Assembly: GCA_945861295.1 (NCBI GenBank)
Contig: CAMAUF010000138.1
Coordinates: 1-6,248, forward strand
Length of the DNA: 6,248 bases
DNA from: a bacterium
Lineage (GTDB): Bacteria; Chloroflexota; Dehalococcoidia; Tepidiformales; Tepidiformaceae
Reading direction: 5' to 3'
Shown: piece by piece, positions 1-6,248 of the stretch
Layout of the letters: every line of letters starts with the position of its first letter
How positions within the stretch are numbered: position 1 is the first letter of the stretch
Translations under genes and position numbers: made by a program
The notes under the pieces: model-generated
The model's input: the letters and a program-made list of their open reading frames with translations, nothing else
Database searches by the model: none
What the model was told of the DNA's origin: nothing

Positions 1-575
1 GTCGCGCAGCATTCGATCCGGACGCGCCGCATCTCGCCGCTCGGGAGCCGGACCATGGCGTAATCGCCTTCCTTGGCCATGAGCTGGGCGACGACGCCCG
101 CGCTCCGCACCATCTGCCCGCCCTTGCCGGGGGAAAGCTCGATGTTGTGAATCTGGGTGCCTGTCGGGAGATTGCCGAGAGGAAGGGCGTTACCCACCCG
201 AATCTCGGCGCCCTTGCCGCTCATGATCGTCGCGCCCACGGCGAGTCCGTTCGGCGCGAGGATGTATCGCTTCTCGCCGTCGACGTACTGAATCAGCGCG
301 ATGCGCGCCGTCCGGTTCGGGTCGTACTCAACGCTTGCGACCTTGCCCGGGATGCCGAGTTTGTCCCGCTTCCAGTCGATGATGCGGTACAGCTTCTTGG
401 TGCCGCCGCCGCGATGGCGGACCGTGATCCGGCCCTGGTTGTTGCGCCCAGAGCGCGTCTTTTGCAACGAAACCGTCAGCGACTTCTCAGGCGTGCTCTT
501 CGTGATTTCGGTGAAGCCGTGGCCGCTGGCTTTACGGCGACCGGGGGAGGTTGGCTTGTACTGTTTGATGGCCAT
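1..575 (-). CDS. rplB: 50S ribosomal protein L2, 3' end beyond the window
   Basis: L2 is a core 50S protein needed for subunit association and peptidyl-transferase activity. I translated this frame by hand: it opens MAIKQYKPTSPGRRKASGHG at 575 and stays open for 191 codons to the window edge. Conserved blocks are KPTSPGRR (7-14), GRNNQGRITVRHRGGGTKKLYR (43-64 region), EYDPNRTARIALIQYVDGEKRYILAPNGL (mid-protein), GNALPLGNLPTGTQIHNIEL, and PGKGGQMVRSAGVVAQLMAKEG followed by SGEMRRVRIECCA. Bacterial L2 is about 275 residues, so some 85 C-terminal residues, including the histidine equivalent to E. coli His229, lie outside the window. The ATG comes 3 nt after the rplW stop. rpsS, rplV and rpsC would be expected next in a standard S10 operon. 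Confidence 0.97.
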   Translation of the reverse strand, partial: MAIKQYKPTSPGRRKASGHGFTEITKSTPEKSLTVSLQKTRSGRNNQGRITVRHRGGGTKKLYRIIDWKRDKLGIPGKVASVEYDPNRTARIALIQYVDGEKRYILAPNGLAVGATIMSGKGAEIRVGNALPLGNLPTGTQIHNIELSPGKGGQMVRSAGVVAQLMAKEGDYAMVRLPSGEMRRVRIECCA

Positions 576-578
576 TGC

Positions 579-875
579 CTACACCCCCTCGAACAGTTCT
601 ATTTTGTCGCCGCCAGTAAGGGTGACGATGGCCTTCTTCCAGTCCGGGCGGTACGTGACCTTGCGGCCGAAGCGCTTCGGCTTGCCCTTCACCTTCATCG
701 TGTTCACTTCGGCGACTCGCACGCTGAAGGCGAGCTGGATCGCTTCTTTGATCTGGTTCTTGTTCGCTCGGACATCGACCTCAAACACGTACTTGCCAAG
801 GCCCGTCAGGGCCGTCGACTTCTCCGTGATGATCGGGCGCAACAGCACGCCGTATGGATGGATTTCCTTAGGCAC
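579..875 (-). CDS. rplW: 50S ribosomal protein L23
   Basis: L23 lies at the exit of the peptide tunnel and forms the docking site for trigger factor and SRP. The 98-residue protein has family length. It opens MPKEIHPYGVLLRPIITEKS, with the conserved RPIITEKS, followed by YVFEVDVRANKNQIKEAIQLAF (29-50), VNTMKVKGKPKRFGR (57-71) and a C-terminal KKAIVTLTGGDKIELFEG. The start is GTG at 875, 8 nt inside the end of rplD. No ATG lies between it and the conserved RPIITEK, and a strong GGGAGG sits 6 nt upstream, so this start is well supported. The stop is TAG, 3 nt before rplB. The tightly overlapped L4-L23-L2 order is the standard S10-operon arrangement. Confidence 0.97.
   Translation of the reverse strand: MPKEIHPYGVLLRPIITEKSTALTGLGKYVFEVDVRANKNQIKEAIQLAFSVRVAEVNTMKVKGKPKRFGRKVTYRPDWKKAIVTLTGGDKIELFEGV
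584..590 (-). promoter_or_regulatory. Likely ribosome binding site of rplB
   Basis: GAGGGGG on the minus strand, within the last codons of rplW, lies 8 nt before the rplB ATG. It matches the anti-Shine-Dalgarno only partly (GAGG), but placement is reasonable and it supports the start at 575. Confidence 0.5.
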
Positions 876-1539
876 TGAGCGCCTCCCTGTTCCGGCCGCG
901 GGCCGGCTTCACGTTCAGGCCGCCCCAGAGACTCTCGCAGCGGCGCACGGCCTCTTCCGTCATCACGACGCGGTGTGCGTTGACGAGGTCCACGACGTTC
1001 AGGTTCGCGGCCGGGAGCGCCCGCACAATTTCGATGTTGCTTGTGGCCAAGGCAAGGTTCGCGTCGTACTCGCCGGTCACGACCAGGCTCGTCCGCTCGA
1101 CCCCCAGGGCCTTGAGCGTCGCCACCATTGGCTTCGTCTTCGGCTCAGCCGGCTGCAGGCCTTCCACCACAACGATCGAGCCATCCGCCGCGCGGCTGCT
1201 CAGCACCGATCGCAGCGCCAGCCGCCTCATCGTGCGGGGCATGTCCTTGGCGAAGCTATGCGGCCGAGGCCCGTGGGCGACACCGCCGCCGACGTGGTGG
1301 CTGGCCCGGATGCTGCCCTGCCGGGAAGCGCCGAGGCCCTTCTGCTTGCGGATCTTCTTCGTCGAACCTTCGACTTCGCCCCGGCGCTTCGTGCTGGCGT
1401 TGCCCGAGCGGCGGTTCGCCATCTGCATGACGTAGGCCTGATGGATCACGCTCTCGTTGGGCTCAATCCCAAAGACTTCGTCGGCGACTTCGATCTCCCC
1501 GATGGGCGCGCCCGCGGTGTTCACCAGTGTGAGCTTCAT
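868..1539 (-). CDS. rplD: 50S ribosomal protein L4
   Basis: L4 binds domain I of 23S rRNA, and its long loop lines the exit-tunnel constriction beside L22. In E. coli it also represses the S10 operon through the rpsJ leader. The 223 residues slightly exceed E. coli L4 (201). The N-terminal globular part is 1-40, then the tunnel loop (about 41-95) with STKRRGEVEGSTKK (49-62), QKGLGASRQGS (66-76) and GGGVAHGPRPH (84-94), then RRLALRSVLS and the C-terminal fold containing NLNVVDLVNAHRVVMTEEAV. The loop reads KGLGASR (67-73) where KGTGRAR is the usual bacterial sequence. A tail of about 25 residues after VVMTEEAV (ESLWGGLNVKPARGRNREALSA) accounts for the extra length. The ATG at 1539 overlaps the rplC stop by 4 nt (ATGA), with a weak GGGTGG 4 nt upstream, so translation is probably coupled. 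The stop is TAA, inside the rplW start region. Confidence 0.97.
   Translation of the reverse strand: MKLTLVNTAGAPIGEIEVADEVFGIEPNESVIHQAYVMQMANRRSGNASTKRRGEVEGSTKKIRKQKGLGASRQGSIRASHHVGGGVAHGPRPHSFAKDMPRTMRRLALRSVLSSRAADGSIVVVEGLQPAEPKTKPMVATLKALGVERTSLVVTGEYDANLALATSNIEIVRALPAANLNVVDLVNAHRVVMTEEAVRRCESLWGGLNVKPARGRNREALSA
882..887 (-). promoter_or_regulatory. Ribosome binding site of rplW (decides the GTG start)
   Basis: GGGAGG on the minus strand lies within the rplD coding sequence, 6 nt before the GTG at 875. This strong Shine-Dalgarno match at ideal spacing is the main support for a GTG start that overlaps rplD by 8 nt. Confidence 0.75.
1536..1539 (-). other. ATGA stop-start overlap of rplC and rplD
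   Basis: The minus-strand tetranucleotide ATGA contains the rplD start and the rplC stop TGA. Such overlaps usually mean that the ribosome finishing the first gene re-initiates on the second, which suits equal production of L3 and L4. Confidence 0.85.
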
Positions 1540-2171
1540 TTCGCCACCCGCTTCGCCGCGCGTACGCGGACGAGACCGCCGGTTGGGCCTGGGACGGACC
1601 CTGCCACGAAAATCACGCCGCGGTCATCGTTGCGGCTGAGCACTTCGAGGTTTCGGACCGTCACTCGCTCGGCGCCCATGTGGCCCGCCATGCGCGTGCC
1701 CTTGTAGACGCGGCCCGGCGTGGTGCCGGAACCGATGGAGCCAGGGGCCCGGTGCCGGTCGCTCTGGCCGTGCGTCTTTGGGCCGCCGGCGAAATGGTGC
1801 CGCCGGACGCCGCCCTGAAAGCCGCGGCCTTTCGAATTCGCCGTCACGTCCACGATCTGGCCGACCTCGAAGAGGTCGATTCCGATGGTGTCCCCCGGCG
1901 CGTAGCTGTCGCCCGGCGCAGCGGGAAACTCCGCCAGGTGCCGCAGCTTGACGTTGCCAGCCGCGCGAAGGTGGCCCGATTCGGGCTTGTTCAGGCGCTT
2001 GACCGTCTCGAACCCGATCTGCACCGCGCGATAACCGTTCTTCTCTTCGGTCCGCACCTCGGTCACGACGCAGGGACCGACGGCGACGACGGTCGCTCCG
2101 CGGAGCCGCCCTTTCGCGTCGAATACCTGTGTCGTCCCTAACTTGCGTCCTAGCAAACCTTCGATGCTCAT
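1536..2171 (-). CDS. rplC: 50S ribosomal protein L3
   Basis: L3 is an early-assembling 50S protein whose extended loop reaches toward the peptidyl-transferase centre. The 211-residue protein has family length (E. coli 209). It starts MSIEGLLGRKLGTTQVFD, the typical bacterial L3 opening. The core shows DVTANSKGRGFQGGVRRHHF (108-127), GGPKTHGQSDRHRAPGSIG (129-147), TPGRVYKGTRMAGHMG (151-166) and a final PGPTGGLVRVR. I set the start at the ATG at 2171; extending to 2258 would add 29 unrelated residues lying over rpsJ. Around the centre-facing tip the sequence is GSGTTPG where E. coli has GQNQTPG, so by my alignment Gly149 and Thr150 replace Asn149 and Gln150. The E. coli PrmB methylation target (Gln150) is therefore absent. 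No strong ribosome binding site precedes the gene. The TGA stop overlaps the rplD ATG. Confidence 0.98.
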   Translation of the reverse strand: MSIEGLLGRKLGTTQVFDAKGRLRGATVVAVGPCVVTEVRTEEKNGYRAVQIGFETVKRLNKPESGHLRAAGNVKLRHLAEFPAAPGDSYAPGDTIGIDLFEVGQIVDVTANSKGRGFQGGVRRHHFAGGPKTHGQSDRHRAPGSIGSGTTPGRVYKGTRMAGHMGAERVTVRNLEVLSRNDDRGVIFVAGSVPGPTGGLVRVRAAKRVAK

Positions 2172-2178
2172 GGCAGGC

Positions 2179-2487
2179 CTACAGCTTGATTTCGATGTCC
2201 ACACCGCTCGGCAGCTGAAGCCGCATGAGCGTGTCGACGGTCTTGGAGGTTGGTTCAAGGATGTCGATGAGCCGCTTATGGGTGCGGATCTCGAACTGCT
2301 CTCGCGAGTCCTTGTAAATGTGAGGGCTGCGAATAACGCAGAACTTCTCGATCGACGTGGGCAAGGGCACCGGGCCCGCGACCGCCGCGCCCGTGCGCTC
2401 AGCCGCCTCGACGATCTGCCGGGCGGACTGATCGATGAGCCTGTGGTCGTAGGCTTTCAGCTTGATCCGTATCTGTTGACGTGCCAT
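2179..2487 (-). CDS. rpsJ: 30S ribosomal protein S10 (also NusE)
   Basis: S10 sits in the 30S head. Free S10, as NusE, joins NusB in antitermination complexes and contacts NusG. The 102-residue protein has the normal family length. Visible signatures are the N-terminal strand IRIKLKAYDHRLIDQSARQIV (7-26 region), the GPVPLPT turn leading to the long loop, SPHIYKDSREQFEIRTHKRLIDI (54 onward), and the C-terminal TVDTLMRLQLPSGVDIEIKL. The start at 2487 gives the canonical MARQQIRIKLKAYDH and has AGGGA at good spacing. rpsJ begins the S10 operon in many bacteria, but here it follows tuf by only 30 nt and appears to be cotranscribed with the str genes. The stop is TAG, 7 nt before rplC. Residues before SPH read KFCVIR, a mild variation. 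Confidence 0.98.
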   Translation of the reverse strand: MARQQIRIKLKAYDHRLIDQSARQIVEAAERTGAAVAGPVPLPTSIEKFCVIRSPHIYKDSREQFEIRTHKRLIDILEPTSKTVDTLMRLQLPSGVDIEIKL

Positions 2488-2493
2488 CGGCGT

Positions 2494-2498
2494 TCCCT
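2494..2498 (-). promoter_or_regulatory. Ribosome binding site of rpsJ
   Basis: AGGGA on the minus strand lies 6 nt before the rpsJ ATG, inside the 30 nt tuf-rpsJ gap. The rest of the gap is purine-rich (GGGAAGAAGAAGG) and shows no inverted repeat or T-tract. Confidence 0.65.
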
Positions 2499-2517
2499 AC
2501 CTTCTTCTTCCCAGTGC

Positions 2518-3717
2518 CTACTTATGAATCTTGGTGACGACGCCGGCGCCGACGGTCCGCCCGCCTTCGCGGATGGCAAATCGCAAGCCTTCTTCCACCG
2601 CGACGGGCTGGATAAGCTCCACCACCATCTTCACGTTGTCGCCTGGCATCACCATCTCTACCCCTTCGGGCAGCTTGATCGATCCCGTCACGTCCGTCGT
2701 CCGCACGTAAAACTGCGGCCGATAGCCGTTGAAGAACGGTGTGTGCCGCCCGCCCTCTTCCTTCGACAACACGTACACTTCCGCGTCGAAGTTCGTGTGC
2801 GGCTTGATCGATCCCGGCTTCGCCAACACCTGCCCACGCTGCACGTCGTCGCGTTCAACGCCCCGCAGCAGGCAGCCGACGTTGTCGCCAGCCTGGCCTT
2901 CGTCCAAGATCTTCTTGAACATCTCGACGCCGGTCACCGTCGTCGTCCGCGTCTCGATAATCCCGATGATCTCGATCGAGTCGCCGACTTTGACGATCCC
3001 GCGTTCGATCCGGCCCGTCACGACCGTGCCGCGACCCTTGATCCCGAACACGTCTTCGACCGGCATCAGGAACGCCTTATCCAGCGCCCGCTCCGGCGTC
3101 GGGATGTACGTATCCACCGCATGCATCAGTTCGACAATGCACTTGTACTCCGGCGCGTTGATGTCCATCGACGCCGACTCCAGCGCCTTCAGCCCCGAAC
3201 CCCGGATGATCGGGATGTCGTCCCCGGGGAACTCCTGCATCGTCAGCAGTTCGCGCAGTTCCATCTCGACCAGTTCGAGCAGTTCTTCGTCTTCCATCAT
3301 GTCGACCTTATTCAGGAAGACAACCATCGCCGGCACCTGCACCTGCCGCGCCAGCAGGATGTGCTCCCGCGTCTGCGGCATCGGCCCTTCCGGCGCGGCC
3401 ACCACCAGGATTGCGCCGTCCATTTGGGCGGCCCCGGTGATCATGTTCTTGATGTAGTCGGCATGCCCCGGGCAGTCGACGTGCGCGTAATGCCGCGACT
3501 CCGTCTCGTACTCGACGTGCGCGATGGCGATCGTGATGCCGCGCGCGCGCTCTTCGGGCGCGTTATCGATCGAATCGAACGCCCGGAAGCTCGCCTGCCC
3601 GCGGATGGCTAGGACCTTGGTGATCGCCGCCGTCAGCGTCGTCTTGCCATGATCCACGTGCCCAATCGTGCCCACATTCACGTGGGGCTTGTTCCGTTCA
3701 AATTTCGCCTTCGCCAT
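2518..3717 (-). CDS. tuf: Elongation factor Tu
   Basis: EF-Tu carries aminoacyl-tRNA as a GTP ternary complex to the ribosomal A site. The 399-residue protein is complete (E. coli 394). G domain: G1 GHVDHGKT (19-26), switch I with RGIT (Thr62), G3 DCPGH (81-85, with the catalytic His85), G4 NKVD (136-139), and G5 reading Ser174-Gly175-Leu176 where the family normally has Ser-Ala-Leu. Domain 2 begins near 215 with EDVFGIKGRGTVVTGRIERG; domain 3 has GGRHTPFFNGYRPQFYVRTTDVTG and ends in FAIREGGRTVGAGVV. The start MAKAKFERNKPHVNVGTIGH is standard and has a strong ribosome binding site. RARGITIAI, RQVQVPAMVVFLNKVDMM and the DINAPEYKCI segment after G5 look like Chloroflexota EF-Tu from memory. The stop is TAG. 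A single copy is seen here; a second tuf elsewhere cannot be excluded. Confidence 0.99.
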   Translation of the reverse strand: MAKAKFERNKPHVNVGTIGHVDHGKTTLTAAITKVLAIRGQASFRAFDSIDNAPEERARGITIAIAHVEYETESRHYAHVDCPGHADYIKNMITGAAQMDGAILVVAAPEGPMPQTREHILLARQVQVPAMVVFLNKVDMMEDEELLELVEMELRELLTMQEFPGDDIPIIRGSGLKALESASMDINAPEYKCIVELMHAVDTYIPTPERALDKAFLMPVEDVFGIKGRGTVVTGRIERGIVKVGDSIEIIGIIETRTTTVTGVEMFKKILDEGQAGDNVGCLLRGVERDDVQRGQVLAKPGSIKPHTNFDAEVYVLSKEEGGRHTPFFNGYRPQFYVRTTDVTGSIKLPEGVEMVMPGDNVKMVVELIQPVAVEEGLRFAIREGGRTVGAGVVTKIHK

Positions 3718-3725
3718 CGCTGTTG

Positions 3726-3730
3726 TCCTT
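3726..3730 (-). promoter_or_regulatory. Ribosome binding site of tuf
   Basis: AAGGA on the minus strand lies 8 nt before the tuf ATG, within the purine stretch AGGGAAGGA. It is among the best-matched Shine-Dalgarno sites in the window, fitting the high expression expected of EF-Tu. It fixes the start at 3717. Confidence 0.8.
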
Positions 3731-3754
3731 CCCTAAAGATCGAATGTGTTGCGC

Positions 3755-5833
<2,079 letters not shown>

Positions 5834-5844
5834 ACGGTGTTCAG

Positions 5845-5848
5845 TCCT
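5845..5848 (-). promoter_or_regulatory. Likely ribosome binding site of fusA
   Basis: AGGA on the minus strand overlaps the rpsG stop codon and lies 11 nt before the fusA ATG. The spacing is slightly long, but it is the only purine-rich anti-16S match near this start. It supports the start at 5833 and suggests fusA translation is coupled to termination of rpsG. Confidence 0.55.
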
Positions 5849-6248
5849 ACCAGCGGTAATGGACGAAGGCGCGGTTCGCCTCGGCCATGCGGTGTGTGTC
5901 GTCGCGCCGCTTGATAGCGGCGCCAGTGTTGTTGGCGGCATCCAGGAGTTCGCTCGCGAGCCGCTCCGACATGGAGCGCCCGCCGCGCGTCCGCGCCGAG
6001 CCCAAAATCCAGCGCATGGCCAACGCAATTCGGCGATCCGGGCGGATTTCGACCGGGACCTGGTAGGTCGCGCCACCGACGCGGCGCGGCTTCACTTCCA
6101 GCACCGGCGTCGCGTTGCGGATGGCCTGCTGGAAGATGTCCAGCGGGTCACGGCCCGTCTGATTGCCGATGCGGTCGAAGGCCGTATAGATGACGCGCTC
6201 AGAAGTGCTCTTCTTGCCGCGAGTCATGAGCTTGTTGATCAGGATTTG
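5847..6248 (-). CDS. rpsG: 30S ribosomal protein S7, 5'-truncated by the window edge
   Basis: S7 nucleates assembly of the 30S head by binding the 3' domain of 16S rRNA, and it contacts tRNA near the E site. The frame is open to the window edge (first readable residues QILINKLM), so the ATG at 6227 is an internal Met and the true start lies outside. The 133 visible residues carry the S7 core: the TGRDPLDIF helix, the nearly invariant RRVGGATYQVPVEIRPDRR block in mid-protein, LASELLDAANNTGAAIKRR, and the C-terminal DTHRMAEANRAFVHYRW. Bacterial S7 is about 156 residues, so roughly 22 N-terminal residues are missing. The protein ends at HYRW with no C-terminal extension. The stop is TAG and fusA starts 13 nt downstream, the usual str-operon arrangement, with rpsL expected just outside the window. 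In E. coli S7 represses its own operon, but no such site can be judged here. Confidence 0.98.
   Translation of the reverse strand, partial: QILINKLMTRGKKSTSERVIYTAFDRIGNQTGRDPLDIFQQAIRNATPVLEVKPRRVGGATYQVPVEIRPDRRIALAMRWILGSARTRGGRSMSERLASELLDAANNTGAAIKRRDDTHRMAEANRAFVHYRW

Noticed and set aside
301..1707. A 468-codon open frame on the plus strand opposite rplB, rplW, rplD and the end of rplC
   Set aside because: It crosses four real genes in antisense, has low-complexity composition and no family motifs. It is a shadow of GC-rich coding sequence.
2172..2258. A 29-residue N-terminal extension of L3
   Set aside because: It overlaps the 3' end of rpsJ in another frame and has no similarity to L3; MSIEGLLGRKLG at 2171 is the expected N terminus.
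2143..3612. A 489-codon open frame on the plus strand opposite tuf and rpsJ
   Set aside because: It is antisense to well-conserved genes, rich in Arg, His, Asp and Leu, and has no recognisable domain. High GC at third positions of the real genes removes stops from this opposite frame.
3718..3754. Possible terminator or separate promoter between fusA and tuf
   Set aside because: The 37 nt gap has no hairpin plus T-tract and no paired -35/-10 elements at proper spacing; it carries the tuf ribosome binding site only.
5834..6076. An 81-residue N-terminal extension of EF-G
   Set aside because: The extension lies over rpsG in another frame, is unlike any EF-G N terminus, and the ATG at 5833 gives the canonical start.
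6225..6227. ATG at 6227 as the start of rpsG
   Set aside because: The frame stays open upstream to the window edge and encodes QILINKL, which matches the conserved helix of S7 before this Met.

Overview
The window is a stretch of bacterial chromosome read entirely from the minus strand. It holds the translation-apparatus cluster in which the str operon runs directly into the S10 operon. In transcription order (high to low coordinates) the genes are rpsG (5' end outside the window), fusA, tuf, rpsJ, rplC, rplD, rplW and rplB (3' end outside the window). All eight products are clear from conserved family motifs. No mobile element, CRISPR array, RNA gene or accessory gene was seen on either strand.

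Layout: rpsG 6248-5847, 13 nt gap, fusA 5833-3755, 37 nt gap, tuf 3717-2518, 30 nt gap, rpsJ 2487-2179, 7 nt gap, rplC 2171-1536, 4 nt overlap, rplD 1539-868, 8 nt overlap, rplW 875-579, 3 nt gap, rplB 575-1. No gap exceeds 37 nt, so there is no gene-free stretch to describe and no room for a classical S10 leader or an obvious terminator. The simplest reading is one long polycistronic transcript whose promoter lies upstream of the window, probably ahead of rpsL.

The genes work together. S7, S10, L3, L4, L23 and L2 are structural ribosomal proteins (S7 and S10 in the small-subunit head; L3, L4, L23 and L2 in the large subunit). EF-Tu delivers aminoacyl-tRNA and EF-G drives translocation.

Organism: the DNA is GC-rich, and strong third-position GC opens long shadow frames on the plus strand. 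The EF-Tu sequence resembles Chloroflexota proteins as I remember them, with RARGITIAI in switch I, RQVQVPAMVVFLNKVDMM, and a short DINAPEYKCI segment after the G5 motif. The fused str-S10 arrangement is compatible with that. I place it as Chloroflexota or a near relative with moderate confidence; no database search was possible.

I did not find a new system. The points worth a second look are small: unusual residues at normally conserved sites in L4 (tunnel loop), EF-Tu (G5) and EF-G (G' subdomain and domain IV), and the leaderless junction between tuf and rpsJ.
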